Of a stretch of 64,000 bases of DNA, positions 24,296-35,094 are shown in pieces. The position numbers and the translations under genes were made by a program. The notes beneath the pieces are model-generated. The model saw only the letters and a list, made by a program, of their open reading frames with translations, ran no database searches and was not told the origin of the DNA. This DNA is from Anaerolineales bacterium (GTDB lineage Bacteria; Chloroflexota; Anaerolineae; Anaerolineales; Villigracilaceae). The first letter of the stretch is position 1. The number at the start of each line of letters is the position of its first letter. Location: NCBI GenBank assembly GCA_014379595.1, contig JACMLM010000055.1:1-64000 (forward strand). Reading direction: 5' to 3'.

Positions 24296-27261
24296 TCAGG
24301 TTCCTGATCTTTCTTGAACTGGATTGCGATGTTTGTATTGGGCATCGTAACACCTAATTCTTGAATTGCTGTTTGCACTATGTTTTCAATATTTACCAAA
24401 CCGCCGATCTTGGCCGAAATCTCTCCGATAGCGCGTTCCTTGGATGCACGTTTTTGGGCTTCCTGGAGTAAACGAGCATTTTCGAGGGCAAGGGCGGTAC
24501 GTTCAGCGGCAGCTTGTGCCAGTGCAATTTCGTCATCTGTCCAGGCGCGATTATTATCCGGTGCACTGAGCTTGAGAATACCCACACGTGTGCCGCGTAC
24601 AGTTAATGGAATAGCGAGGCTGTGAGCACGCTGTTTATCTGATGACTTTAATGTATTGGTATTCACGCCATCAAAATAGTAGCCTTCCACAGTTTGTTTT
24701 GTAAAGTATTGCTGCCATTGTTGTCCGCTCAATTGAACGGATGCAGCATCTGCCTGGGCAAGCGCTTCACTTGTTTGTTGATAAGAGCGTGCGTTTTGAA
24801 TAGCGATACTAACTTGATCTGCCAAAGTGGAAAGAATGTTTACATCTTCCAGGGAGAATGCATTAATTTCTGTGCTTTGTACATCCAATGCGCCAAATAT
24901 CTCAGTACCAATGCGGAGGGGCAGGGCGATCTCGGAGTGCGTGTTTGGAAGGTCAGGATTGTTGAAGTAAGCCGCATCCAGTCCCACGTCTAGTGCGATG
25001 CGTGGTTGGCCGGTATTGGTCACATATGCTACGATGCCAGCTCCGCCAACGAGCAGGCGGTGATTGCGTTCAAGCATCTTCTTTCCGCCTTCACTATTTG
25101 CAGCTACAAGTACAGCATACTCTCGGCGAGTATCCAAAAGAAAAATACCAACATGATAAAAATTGAATTGAGCCGAAATGGTTTCTGCAATTTGAGGCAA
25201 CAGCGCATCTAGGGTTTTTGTGGAGCTGATGGTACGCGAGATCTGCGCGATGGATTCGAACTGGGTAGCGCGGCGTACATTTTTTTCGTTGGCGCCTTTA
25301 AGTGCTTCTGTTCTTTCGTGGACGCGCACCTCAAGGCTTTGAAGCGTGTCACTTAATTTCTCTGTCATAATATTGAAGGATGTGGCAAGAACGCCAGTTT
25401 CATCCAATGCTTCCACATTGGCACGTGCATTGAGATCGCCATCGGTGATCGTTTTAACTGTTTGTGTAAGCCGTACGAGCGGCCCTGTGATAAGCTGGCC
25501 AACCCATAAGCTTATGGCAATTGCTCCAACAAGCAACACAATAAGGATAATGATAATTCCCTGCAGTGTGGATTGTATTCCCTGCTCAGTCTCATTTTTT
25601 GAAGTGATGAAATCACCTGCAAATTCAGTCTCAGGTGCGATAACTGCCAGTCGATAATTTGGTGTTAGTAGAGGAGCAAAGGCAATATAGTTGTTTGAAT
25701 TATTTGCTGGGAAAGTCGCAATACCAGTTTCGCCGTTGATCATTCTGGCAGTAGCAATTTGCAGTTCATTTGATCCTTTTGCCAAAACAGATTGTGTAGG
25801 CGATGAGTTTGCAGGTATCTCTTCAGGCTGCAGTTCATAAAGAGCATACGCCTGTGATGGCATTGCAAGAATACTCCCCGCTTGATCCACAAGAAATGAA
25901 TAGCCAGTTTCGCCTACCTTGATATTTGCAATATTCTGGGCGATTTTCGCAAGCAATACATCAGCGCTCATTACGCCGCGGAAAGTGTTATTAATATATA
26001 CAGGAATGGACAGCGTGGTAATTAATCCGCTTCCATCTGGGCTTTGACGTGCTTCCGTCCAGCGTGGTTCACGCTGCGGATTATTTTGAGGATCTGCCAT
26101 CGTATAGAAAAGCTCTTGAGTGGCATCAAAACCTAATGGTGAATTACGGGCCAGGTTGATGTTTGGATAATAAGTTACTGCGCCTGTTCTGCTGACATAA
26201 TAAACAGAAGCTATTTCGGGATGAGACTTGATGAAGTTGGGTGCGTAAAAATCAAGATAGGCCGTAGTATTCAGATCATTCAGAAGGTCTTCGTCCAGAA
26301 TAGTTTCGGCTGGAACAAATACGGATGCGATGTCTGTTGATGGATTGCCATACTGTCCATTCGCTAGTTGAAGCAGGCTGGTTTCAGCATCCCAATACAA
26401 ACCTTCACCAAATGTTCTATCCTGGCTTTCAAGGCTCGCACGATAGTCTGCAACTGCTGTAAGGTCATTTACGATCTGAGCAAATAGTGCATCAATATTT
26501 TCCGCATCAGTTTTGGCAATTCCAATGAGCTCTGATTCGATCTTATTGTTAGAAACTTCTTCATATCTTTGATTAAGATCCGTGACGATATGTTCTGTAC
26601 GATTTAAACCATACGAAACAAGCATAGTTACAATCATGCCGCCCGTGATCAAAATTGCAAGAGCGATCTTAATTCTGAGGCTGAATCTGTTGAATTGGCG
26701 GTAAGTAAAAATAATGAAGAAGAGCATGAAGCCAATGACAATAAAGGGAGTTGTTCTCTCCAGTTCAGGAACACTCAACCGTTCAGAGCTCAGAATAATA
26801 TAGTCTAGTAAAAGAGCCAACAGACCAACAGCCACGCCAAAAATTAGGCCAAATGAAATATATTTGTTTGGCATGGCCAAACCTGTAATTGCAATGATAA
26901 GTATAAATACGGATAGGGCAATTACAATTCCGAGGCCTTGCACAAAGAATAGTGTTGCAACAAAAGTAATGGCGAGATTTGCAATGACGATCATCATTGC
27001 CTGGGTGGAGCGACCTTGCCGAATTAGATATAAGGTGTAGATAGTACTGAGGCTGGCGGCTACCAAAATGCCAGCAATAGCTAAAATTTGCCAGGCATCG
27101 ATGAGCAAGCCGTAATAGAGAAATAAACCAATGCTTGGAACTGTCGCAATGAGAAGCATAATAACGATGCTGTATGCATTGCGCGCCATTGCAGGATCGG
27201 TCACTTCTGTTTCCGATATTTCGGAATTGGATTTAATGATCGGTTCCATGCGATTATTCAT
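24292..27261 (-). CDS. membrane sensor, 7TM-dCache-HAMP-GAF-GAF, no output domain
   Basis: Encodes 989 residues from the ATG at 27261, whose first eight bases overlap the upstream stop (ATGAATAA). An in-frame start at 27309 is less likely. About seven TM helices (30-240) precede a dCache domain (about 255-575; ESQDRTFGEGLYWDAE, KVGETGYSFLVD). TM, HAMP (GDLNARANVEA), GAF (660-820), degenerate GAF and stub follow. The dCache resembles that of the 829-residue sensor at 16233, so the two may have swapped or duplicated ligand domains while their membrane parts differ. Confidence 0.88.
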   Translation of the reverse strand: MNNRMEPIIKSNSEISETEVTDPAMARNAYSIVIMLLIATVPSIGLFLYYGLLIDAWQILAIAGILVAASLSTIYTLYLIRQGRSTQAMMIVIANLAITFVATLFFVQGLGIVIALSVFILIIAITGLAMPNKYISFGLIFGVAVGLLALLLDYIILSSERLSVPELERTTPFIVIGFMLFFIIFTYRQFNRFSLRIKIALAILITGGMIVTMLVSYGLNRTEHIVTDLNQRYEEVSNNKIESELIGIAKTDAENIDALFAQIVNDLTAVADYRASLESQDRTFGEGLYWDAETSLLQLANGQYGNPSTDIASVFVPAETILDEDLLNDLNTTAYLDFYAPNFIKSHPEIASVYYVSRTGAVTYYPNINLARNSPLGFDATQELFYTMADPQNNPQREPRWTEARQSPDGSGLITTLSIPVYINNTFRGVMSADVLLAKIAQNIANIKVGETGYSFLVDQAGSILAMPSQAYALYELQPEEIPANSSPTQSVLAKGSNELQIATARMINGETGIATFPANNSNNYIAFAPLLTPNYRLAVIAPETEFAGDFITSKNETEQGIQSTLQGIIIILIVLLVGAIAISLWVGQLITGPLVRLTQTVKTITDGDLNARANVEALDETGVLATSFNIMTEKLSDTLQSLEVRVHERTEALKGANEKNVRRATQFESIAQISRTISSTKTLDALLPQIAETISAQFNFYHVGIFLLDTRREYAVLVAANSEGGKKMLERNHRLLVGGAGIVAYVTNTGQPRIALDVGLDAAYFNNPDLPNTHSEIALPLRIGTEIFGALDVQSTEINAFSLEDVNILSTLADQVSIAIQNARSYQQTSEALAQADAASVQLSGQQWQQYFTKQTVEGYYFDGVNTNTLKSSDKQRAHSLAIPLTVRGTRVGILKLSAPDNNRAWTDDEIALAQAAAERTALALENARLLQEAQKRASKERAIGEISAKIGGLVNIENIVQTAIQELGVTMPNTNIAIQFKKDQEPE

Positions 27262-28966
27262 TCTCGCTTCCCATCTCAACCGATATCTGGGCTCCGCTGA
27301 TTTGAGCACCCAGCTCGCGGACAGTGGTTCTCAAGATGTCTTCGATCTCTGTCCCTGCGCCAATCCTGATGGACATTTCACCAATGGTTTGTTCAAGCGA
27401 GGCGCGTCTTTGAGACTCGTCCAGCAGACGCGCGTTATCAATGGAGAGGGCAGCACGTTCAATGATGGCGGTGATGATATCAATTTCGTCCACAGTCCAT
27501 TCGCGGTTGTTATCTGTTTTCACATTTAGAATACCGACAACCTCTCCGCGTAATTTCATAGGTACTGTCATTTGAGAAAACTTGTTATTAATATCCGCCT
27601 GCTTTTTATATATATTTCCTGAACGAGTCACTTCTAGTGCTCCGGGCAAATCCATGGGTTCGAGCAGCAAGTTTGATCTCGTTTCATGCCTGCGAATGCC
27701 TGAGAGCTTTTGTGCGCGTGTGAATTTCATCCATCCTGATTGAACGTCACGACGGTAGAGTGTTTCAGATTCAAGAAGAGCCTTTTGTGTCTCTTCATAA
27801 AGACGTGCATTAGAAATAGCAATCGAAACCTGGTCAGCTAGCGTGGTAAGGATTTGAATGTCATCCTGTCCGAATGCATTTGGCTGTATACTTTGCACGT
27901 CAATTACACCAATTAGTTGCTGACCGGTACGAAAGAGGGGGAGTGCCATTTCGGAACGGGTCTCTGGAAGGTCAGGATTGTTAAAGTAAATAGCATCTGC
28001 GCCAGTATCCAGTGCGATGCGGGGAACACTTGTCCCTGCTACATTCCCTACTATGCCTACCTGCCCAACCTTCAATTTATGATTGCGAGCCAACATCTTC
28101 TTTCCGCCTTCACTGTTTGAAGCGACAAGAACTGCATACTCGTTATTTGTATCCAATAGAAAGATGCCCACATGATAAAAATTAAATTGCTGATTGATCA
28201 CTTCAGTAATCTTTGGTAGCAGACTCTGTAAATTCTGTGTTTGGTTGATTGCGCGTGATACCTGGCCGATTGCTTCAAATTGTCTCGCACGATGTTCATT
28301 GCGTTGATTGGCACGGTCAAGTTCGGATGTGCGTGCTTCCACTAGTGCTTCAAGCTTGGTACTAAGCGTCTGCAGTTCCTCGTTGCGTTCAAACACTTCT
28401 CTTTCGCTGGTACGCGCACGCTGCGCGCTATCATTTAATAAATTGATAAGCGCTCTTTGTATAAATGTTATCGCTAGAACAACAATGGATATTGCTATTG
28501 GTGAGATAGGTATTGTCAATGAACTCGTGGGCGATACAATAATGCCGCGCATTTCTGCAATACCAATACCAAATACAGCCAGGATGATCAGGAAGGCAAA
28601 TGCGAATGCACCTCTTTGACCCAGAGTAAGGCCAGCCAGGCTTATCACCACTGCATAAGCTAGAAGGTTAATATCGTGAAGTCCGTATCCAGGAGGAAAA
28701 GCAATGATATAAGTCAACCCAACAAATAATGATGATGGCAGAAGGACTTGAGCAGGGAAGGGGTTTCCGCGTAATAGAAAAAATAAACTAATGACAGCAA
28801 GGACCAAAAGAGCTCCGATTGGAATGGTATACTGCGGCCCAAATTCACCAATCCAGGATGCTATCAATGCGGCCACATCCGTAATTATTAGGATAATAGT
28901 TAGACTTCGCAATAATGCATTTGTTGAATGCGTCTGGCTTTGATTGGAATATTGTTTTGATCTCAT
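27254..28966 (-). CDS. membrane sensor, multi-TM-coiled coil-GAF-GAF, no output domain
   Basis: Encodes 570 residues from the ATG at 28966, behind GGTGAG and 10 nt after the upstream stop. A longer in-frame version from 29035 would overlap the upstream gene by 59 bp and is rejected. Six TM helices (about 18-180), a coiled coil rich in Glu/Arg (185-240), GAF (240-400; FYHVGIFLL, RIALDTG), degenerate GAF and truncated stub. Same compact class as the sensor at 22565. No signalling output is encoded. Confidence 0.86.
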   Translation of the reverse strand: MRSKQYSNQSQTHSTNALLRSLTIILIITDVAALIASWIGEFGPQYTIPIGALLVLAVISLFFLLRGNPFPAQVLLPSSLFVGLTYIIAFPPGYGLHDINLLAYAVVISLAGLTLGQRGAFAFAFLIILAVFGIGIAEMRGIIVSPTSSLTIPISPIAISIVVLAITFIQRALINLLNDSAQRARTSEREVFERNEELQTLSTKLEALVEARTSELDRANQRNEHRARQFEAIGQVSRAINQTQNLQSLLPKITEVINQQFNFYHVGIFLLDTNNEYAVLVASNSEGGKKMLARNHKLKVGQVGIVGNVAGTSVPRIALDTGADAIYFNNPDLPETRSEMALPLFRTGQQLIGVIDVQSIQPNAFGQDDIQILTTLADQVSIAISNARLYEETQKALLESETLYRRDVQSGWMKFTRAQKLSGIRRHETRSNLLLEPMDLPGALEVTRSGNIYKKQADINNKFSQMTVPMKLRGEVVGILNVKTDNNREWTVDEIDIITAIIERAALSIDNARLLDESQRRASLEQTIGEMSIRIGAGTEIEDILRTTVRELGAQISGAQISVEMGSENE

Positions 28967-28976
28967 AAACTCACCG

Positions 28977-31283
28977 TTATTTCTCAGCCTTTGGGTCATT
29001 ATCTGTTTGAAATTGAAGAATGACTTCCGCGCCACTTAATACGCGTTCCAATTCTTCCGCCGTTGCTTGAAGGATATTTTCGATATTTACAGCTGAACCT
29101 ATACGTGCTGTTGCTTCAAAAATGGTACGTTCTTTCACAGCACGCCGCTGACTTTCTTCGAGGAGACGGGCATTTTCGAGTGTAAGGGCCGCACGGTTCG
29201 CAGCAGCTTGAGCAACGGCGATTTCTTCATCGGTCCAGGTACGATTCGCATCTTCCTGTTCCAATCCGATCACACCAATGACCTGATTGAACACCATTAA
29301 AGGAATTATCAGCGTATTTTTCTTGGCATCCGTATTTACGATGACAGGCTTGCCATTTTCGAGTTGTTTTAACAGGTCGCTTGGCAGATTCTGCGGTACG
29401 GCCTTCACTTGCAAGCCATCATATTCATAGGCGGGGTGGGCACGCTCACTAATAGCAGAATGCCATGTCTCCTGTGACTGCAAACGATTTGCATTTGTTA
29501 GCTCGCGTAAAGTTCCTTCCACTTGGTGTACCAGCTGTGCGTTTTCAATGGCAGCGGCCAGCTGATCTGCAAGTATTTGAAGCGTTTGAGTGTCTCGTTC
29601 ATTAAATGCTGCGGGAATGTTTGCCTGGATGTCTAATGCGCCAATTGTGATACTGTGACTGCGCAAAGGCAATGTGATCTCCGAACGTGTTTCTGGCAGG
29701 AGCGGGTTTTCGAAATGAAAAGCATCTGTGCCAACATCCAACGCAATATATGCCTTTCCTGTTCTGGTTACATTACCGACCAGCCCCGTTTGCCCGACTC
29801 GTAATTTATAGTTGCTTTCCATTAATTGATCTGCTGCTACACTGCTGGCAGCGCGCAGAATGGCGTATTCACCGCGTTCGTCTATCAGGAAGATGCCAAC
29901 ATGATAATAGCTTAATCGTTCACGAATGAGACTTGCAGATACATTAAGAAGCGTATCCAGATCGCGGATGGTTGCAATCTCACGGGCAACATCTGCTATG
30001 GTTTCGAGTTCCAGTTTGCTTTTTTGCAGATCAGCTGTACGTTCAGAAATACGTTCTTCCAGCCCAACCAGCGTGGACTGAAGCTGATCCGTCATTGAGT
30101 TAAAGGCTGATGCGAGCGTTCCAATTTCATCTGAGTTATTAATTTGAGCGCGTGCGCTTAAGTCGCCTTGTGAAATTGAATTTGCAGTTTTTGTAAGGGA
30201 GATAATGGGATTGGTAAAACTTCTGGCAACCAATGTAGCAACAATCGCTATAATAATTGAGGTGAAAGTAACCAAAATAATATTTGTACGAGTTTGGCTT
30301 TCAACATCTGCAAGGAAAATGGCTGTTGGACGGCTGTATGTAACAACCCAGGGCTGAGTTTTCATAAACGCTACAGCGATGGTGTCATCCCCGGGAGTCT
30401 TTGGGGTAATCTCAGCTCTAAAAAATGGCTGGGTTACTGCATTATCAAGAGCTAATTCAAAATCGAGATAATCGGTGGCTTGTTCTTCGCGGGGAAGATC
30501 CAAAAAGCGCTTTGTATCCACTGCAAGTAAATAATCAATCAATTCAAGTGGAACGATTGATTGTAAAACAAGGTCGGGATTTTGGTTGTCTGCCATGCGA
30601 ATATTGAGTTGATCCAAGAGCAGGATAGATGTATCAGGTACTGCTCCTGCGCTGCTTGTAATCACATCCTGTAAAATGCGTGAATTATATGTAGCGCGCA
30701 GAATGCCTACATAATCGCCATTAATGTTAATGATCTTGCTTGCGAATGATATACTGGTTGTTTTATCGTCTGAATAAGTGACAGCCGTTACTATAGGTTT
30801 GTCGTTAAACCGTACTTGTGGAAAATATGATTCTCCTGACTCGTTATTTCCTATGTTAATTCCCACAGTATCGAGCAGAACAGTTCCATTTGCGTCTACA
30901 ATTGCATAGGAAATAATATTGGGGTTTGATTTATCTCTTAATGCATTAAGAAGATCGAAAGCGCGTGCCTGTACAATTGGCGGTGCTGACGGTGATAATG
31001 TTAAATAGGTTGTGAAATCAATGAATTTTGCTTCAGCACCAACTGTATCCAGTGTTGTCTGGATAAAAGTATCAATGCTGTTAGCTGTTTGTGCTGCACT
31101 GGATTTTAATGAGATTTCTGCGCTATTCGTTAGCGCCTCTTGGGTTTGGAGAATGTCACGTGTTGCAATAATGATAAGAGGAACCAAAGATATGAACAAT
31201 ACAAATAGAACCAGTCGCGCTTGAAGCGATAGGTTTCTTCCGCCTGAAATATTTTTTGTTTGTTCTGATCTACTTTGACTCAT
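28977..31283 (-). CDS. membrane sensor, Cache-HAMP-GAF-GAF, no output domain
   Basis: Encodes 768 residues. TM1 (about 22-44), an extracellular Cache-like domain (45-340), TM2 (345-365), HAMP (QGDLSARAQIN), coiled coil, GAF (440-600), degenerate GAF and truncated stub. The second GAF keeps the LIIPLMVFNQVIGVI strand and a typical WTDEEIA helix. AAGG lies upstream of the ATG. It resembles an MCP in which the cytoplasmic hairpin has been replaced by the common GAF module. It differs from the 829-residue sensor in having a shorter Cache domain with a VDANGTVLLDTVG segment. Confidence 0.87.
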   Translation of the reverse strand: MSQSRSEQTKNISGGRNLSLQARLVLFVLFISLVPLIIIATRDILQTQEALTNSAEISLKSSAAQTANSIDTFIQTTLDTVGAEAKFIDFTTYLTLSPSAPPIVQARAFDLLNALRDKSNPNIISYAIVDANGTVLLDTVGINIGNNESGESYFPQVRFNDKPIVTAVTYSDDKTTSISFASKIININGDYVGILRATYNSRILQDVITSSAGAVPDTSILLLDQLNIRMADNQNPDLVLQSIVPLELIDYLLAVDTKRFLDLPREEQATDYLDFELALDNAVTQPFFRAEITPKTPGDDTIAVAFMKTQPWVVTYSRPTAIFLADVESQTRTNIILVTFTSIIIAIVATLVARSFTNPIISLTKTANSISQGDLSARAQINNSDEIGTLASAFNSMTDQLQSTLVGLEERISERTADLQKSKLELETIADVAREIATIRDLDTLLNVSASLIRERLSYYHVGIFLIDERGEYAILRAASSVAADQLMESNYKLRVGQTGLVGNVTRTGKAYIALDVGTDAFHFENPLLPETRSEITLPLRSHSITIGALDIQANIPAAFNERDTQTLQILADQLAAAIENAQLVHQVEGTLRELTNANRLQSQETWHSAISERAHPAYEYDGLQVKAVPQNLPSDLLKQLENGKPVIVNTDAKKNTLIIPLMVFNQVIGVIGLEQEDANRTWTDEEIAVAQAAANRAALTLENARLLEESQRRAVKERTIFEATARIGSAVNIENILQATAEELERVLSGAEVILQFQTDNDPKAEK

Positions 31284-31328
31284 ATCAACCTTTGAAATTT
31301 CGAGAATTACTGATAAAAAGCCGTTTTG

Positions 31329-33062
31329 TTATTTTTTATTTCCATTTTCAGATGGTGTTCCCAGCTGAATAAATGAACGTGATGCACCCAATGCCTGCCC
31401 AAGTTCCTGAATGGTGGTTTGCAGAATACGGTTGAAGTCAGTGGATGCACCGATCTGCGAAGTAACATGCGCAATGGTCTCTTCCTGTTCTGCGCGGCGC
31501 GCCGTCTCTTCAAACAAGCGGGCATTTTCCAAGGCAAAACCAGCACGGTCTGAAATGGCCTGTACCATTGCTATTTCATCTTCTGTCCATCTTCTATTTC
31601 CTTCGGTAGCTTCGATGTGAATAATACCGATCACCTGATCTCGGAATTTGACGGGAACAGCCAAAACGGCTGGATTGCTTTTCGAAGGCTGAACCAGCAT
31701 CACAGTTTCGCCAGATTCGATGGCTTGATCGACAATGGCGCTGTTTGCAGGAAGTGCAGTCGAAATTGTGCCATCCGGATGATAGGAATATCCGCCTTGC
31801 TTTTGCTTGTGAGTGATTTGTTTGCTGGCTTTATTTCCTCTTTGTGAAGCAAGTGGAAATTCGGAGCGTTCGTTAATAAGTACGGTTTTAATCACGATGG
31901 CGATCTGGTTGGCAAGTGTGCTTAATAGATTTGCATCTTCATCTTTGAATGCGGCAGAAAGGGTGCTTTGCACATCCAACACGCCAATTACCTGAGTGCC
32001 ATACTTAAGTGGCAATGCGATTTCAGACTTTGTCTGCGGCAGGTCAGGATTATTAAAGAAAACTGCATCCGAACCCGTATCAAGTGCAATGCGGGGACGC
32101 CCGCCTTGAGATACATATCCTACAATTCCCGTACCGCCGACTTTCAATTGATGATGTCGTTCAAGCATCCGCTGACCACCCTGACTATTCGCGGCGCGCA
32201 ATACTGCGTATTCGCTGTTCTCATCTAACAGGAATATGCCTACATGATAAAAACCAAGTTTTTCACTGATCGATTGCGTAATACGATTAAGTAGTTCTTT
32301 GGGTTGTTGATCTACGTCTGAAGAGATCTCCTGTGAAATTTCGGAGATGATCTGAAAACGTGTGGCTCGTTCCTGAACTTGTTGATTGGCTTCATTTAAT
32401 TCAAAAGTTCGCGTTTTAATGCGTTCCTCAAGATTTGCTGTGATATCTTCCAGCTCACGATTTGATTGAGTCAATTCTTGAAGCTGCTCTTTATCCAAAT
32501 TTGCGCGGAAAATCTGAATGCCATAAAGTATGGCACCAATGGAGAATACGATTCCAGTTGTGCTCCCTAAATTTTCTGATGACATATTGGAATAGTAAGG
32601 AGCAGTAATGGTTGCCAAAGTAGACAGGATGACCAGAGTTAAGAAGCCTCTTTGTGAAAGCAGCACGCTTGAAAAGACGAGAGCGATATGTACTGTTGTG
32701 GTAATGGATAATTCAATCGAATCAGTGGTGCTTTGATAAATCCTGATATATCCGATCGCGGTAAATGCATAGGCAAAAATGTAGGTTCCCAATCGATAGT
32801 ATCGAGTCTTACTCAGTGCATAAGAAAGTAACGTGATGCCTGCGAATGCAAAGAATACCCCAACACTGCTTGGGCGAAAAAGTAGTGCAAAGATAAATAA
32901 TACGCTTAATATTAATGTGAGAATAGAAAGCAGTTGTGCACGACGAAATTCACCGATCTCTTTTATAGATGGGTGAGGCGCAGTCAGCTTTTGCCATACT
33001 TGCTTGAAACGTTCGGTGAAAGATTGCTTTGGATTATTCAAAGGTGTTTGGGAAATATTCAT
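31329..33062 (-). CDS. membrane sensor, multi-TM-coiled coil-GAF-GAF, no output domain
   Basis: Encodes 577 residues, 2 nt after the upstream stop, with GAGGG as ribosome-binding site. Six TM helices (about 45-190), a coiled coil (190-245), GAF (245-405; FYHVGIFLL, RIALDTG), degenerate GAF and truncated stub ending in a Ser/Asn/Lys tail. It belongs to the compact class. Its GAF1 is among the most similar to the operon consensus. Confidence 0.86.
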   Translation of the reverse strand: MNISQTPLNNPKQSFTERFKQVWQKLTAPHPSIKEIGEFRRAQLLSILTLILSVLFIFALLFRPSSVGVFFAFAGITLLSYALSKTRYYRLGTYIFAYAFTAIGYIRIYQSTTDSIELSITTTVHIALVFSSVLLSQRGFLTLVILSTLATITAPYYSNMSSENLGSTTGIVFSIGAILYGIQIFRANLDKEQLQELTQSNRELEDITANLEERIKTRTFELNEANQQVQERATRFQIISEISQEISSDVDQQPKELLNRITQSISEKLGFYHVGIFLLDENSEYAVLRAANSQGGQRMLERHHQLKVGGTGIVGYVSQGGRPRIALDTGSDAVFFNNPDLPQTKSEIALPLKYGTQVIGVLDVQSTLSAAFKDEDANLLSTLANQIAIVIKTVLINERSEFPLASQRGNKASKQITHKQKQGGYSYHPDGTISTALPANSAIVDQAIESGETVMLVQPSKSNPAVLAVPVKFRDQVIGIIHIEATEGNRRWTEDEIAMVQAISDRAGFALENARLFEETARRAEQEETIAHVTSQIGASTDFNRILQTTIQELGQALGASRSFIQLGTPSENGNKK

Positions 33063-33064
33063 AT

Positions 33065-35050
33065 TTATTCCCTCGCCTTTCTGGGGATAGTCGGTGTTTC
33101 ACTTGACGCTAACTTATCCTTTGACGGGTTTAGGACTCCAGTATCAGCCTGTCTCCGTCCATCGAATTCATCCAGCAGTTGGAAAGTGACCGAGGCATTG
33201 CCAAGCGCCTGGCCAAGTTCCTGTACTGTTTCACGGACAATATTATCCACGCGAGAGATGGAGGTAATTCGAGCAGAAATATCTGAAACTAACGATTCTC
33301 GCGCAACACGCTGCTGCGACTCTTGATAGAGGCGTGCACTTTCCAACGCACCGCTTAGTTGATCTGATAATGCGATGGCAAGGTTGGTTTCTTCCTGTGT
33401 CCATGCTTCGGCGATTTCAGTCTTCTTCAAGCGGATAGCTCCAATCGCTTGTCCGCGGACTTTAATTGGCAGGCTGATCGTTAAGTTATCACTGGCTAAA
33501 ATCAAATCACCAGTTTCAAATGCTTTTGCCAGAGTGGGTTCAAGAGTTTGAGAATATGTTTGTAGTGTTGCTGGGGGAGTAGCAATAAAACCCACGCGAG
33601 GTTGGTTACGTAGTATCTTGCTCCATGCCTCGCGACTAACTTCACCATATCCAATGCGCGAAGCCTCAAGAGTTTTTTCAATTTCAGTGAACAAGTTTGC
33701 ATTTTGAATAGCTATTGCTAATTGTTCGGCTAAAATTTGAAGAATGGCACTATCTTCATCTGAAAACGCTTGAGATTCTGTACTTTGCACATCTAAAGCA
33801 CCTAGAATTTGTCCGCCTGCAACGAGCGGAAGAGCCATCTCTGAGCGTGTTTCAGGAAGGTCGGGATTATCAAAGTAAACAGCATCCTTTCCAACGTCCA
33901 GCGCGATGCGGGCTTTTGCATATTCAATCACATACCCAACAATTCCGGTTTCACCTACTTTGAGTTGATGTTTTCTTTCCAACATACGTCGTCCACCCTC
34001 GCTATTGGCGGCAGTAAGAATAGCATATTGTTTGCGGTCATCTAGCAAGAAAATACCTATATGATAATAACCAAATCTTTCGTGAATTAAATAGGTGGTC
34101 TGTTGTAATAAATCTAGCAAGTTACGATAAGAAGTAATAGATCTACCAACATCTGCTACAGCTTGTAATTGAGCATTGCGTTTGTCCAGTGATTGAGTTC
34201 TATCCAAAACCCTTGACTCAAAATCGGCAATAAGGTTCCTTAACCTTGAAGTCATATCATTGAATGAACTTGCAAGTTTGCCAATTTCATCTTTGCTTTC
34301 AACAACTGCTTGCGTTTGTAAATTGCCACCTATAATTTGTTCAGCACTGTTGGTTAGCTGTAGGATTGGTCTAGAGATAGATCGAGATATCGTAATCGCT
34401 GACACAAGCGATAACAAAACTGTCATTACAGCAATGCCAAACAAAAAAACTCTTTGTTGATTTACCAACTTCTGTGTTGCAGTTTGGTCTTCTGCTAACT
34501 CGGCTCTCTGTTTGCTAACAATTTGATCGATAAGTAAACGATGATGTTCATATAGGGGTTCAAGTTCAGTATGCAAAATATGGTGAGCTGTTTCAAAATC
34601 ATTGTTTTGAATAGCGGGTATAAACTCATTGTTGAAAATCGAAAAATACTCGCTTGCTGGTTTGTATGAGTCTGTTACAAGAATTTGAATAATTTCTAAA
34701 TCATCTTCACTCGCATTAATTTGCAACCAATATTCATGACGGGTTTGATAATCGCTTTGAAGTTGTTGAGCTTTTTTAATTAATCCATCTATTTGGCTGA
34801 CATCCCCTTCTTCTGCTTCCTGAAAAATCTGTATAGACACTAAATGTGATTCGACAATGTATAAAGGAGGAGGCAGAATATCTGCAATTAATTCATTATC
34901 TCTTTGAATATCTTGGTAAGCTGGGCTATTTGCATCAATTGTGTTAATTACAATAAATGTGTAGCTTGCAACAGATATTAACCCTAATGTAAAGATTAGG
35001 ATTAATACGATTAACTTTGTGCCAATGCGAAGATTCTTAAGAATAGACAT
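33065..35050 (-). CDS. membrane sensor, 4-helix-bundle-HAMP-GAF-GAF, no output domain
   Basis: Encodes 661 residues. TM1 (about 14-34), a mostly helical extracellular region of about 165 residues with the look of a four-helix-bundle (4HB_MCP-like) sensor, TM2 (about 200-222), HAMP (GGNLQTQAVVES), coiled coil, GAF (335-495), degenerate GAF, then the truncated stub plus a charged tail of about 30 residues. It is the only protein in the operon with a helical rather than Cache-type external domain. Confidence 0.85.
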   Translation of the reverse strand: MSILKNLRIGTKLIVLILIFTLGLISVASYTFIVINTIDANSPAYQDIQRDNELIADILPPPLYIVESHLVSIQIFQEAEEGDVSQIDGLIKKAQQLQSDYQTRHEYWLQINASEDDLEIIQILVTDSYKPASEYFSIFNNEFIPAIQNNDFETAHHILHTELEPLYEHHRLLIDQIVSKQRAELAEDQTATQKLVNQQRVFLFGIAVMTVLLSLVSAITISRSISRPILQLTNSAEQIIGGNLQTQAVVESKDEIGKLASSFNDMTSRLRNLIADFESRVLDRTQSLDKRNAQLQAVADVGRSITSYRNLLDLLQQTTYLIHERFGYYHIGIFLLDDRKQYAILTAANSEGGRRMLERKHQLKVGETGIVGYVIEYAKARIALDVGKDAVYFDNPDLPETRSEMALPLVAGGQILGALDVQSTESQAFSDEDSAILQILAEQLAIAIQNANLFTEIEKTLEASRIGYGEVSREAWSKILRNQPRVGFIATPPATLQTYSQTLEPTLAKAFETGDLILASDNLTISLPIKVRGQAIGAIRLKKTEIAEAWTQEETNLAIALSDQLSGALESARLYQESQQRVARESLVSDISARITSISRVDNIVRETVQELGQALGNASVTFQLLDEFDGRRQADTGVLNPSKDKLASSETPTIPRKARE

Positions 35051-35094
35051 AATTAAATACTTTTCATTGATTCATTTGATATGCTCTGGCCTTT

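Noticed and set aside
27262-27309. Longer N-terminus for the 7TM-dCache sensor
   Set aside because: It would overlap the upstream gene by 56 bp; the ATGAATAA overlap at 27261 is the same coupling style as at 36777.
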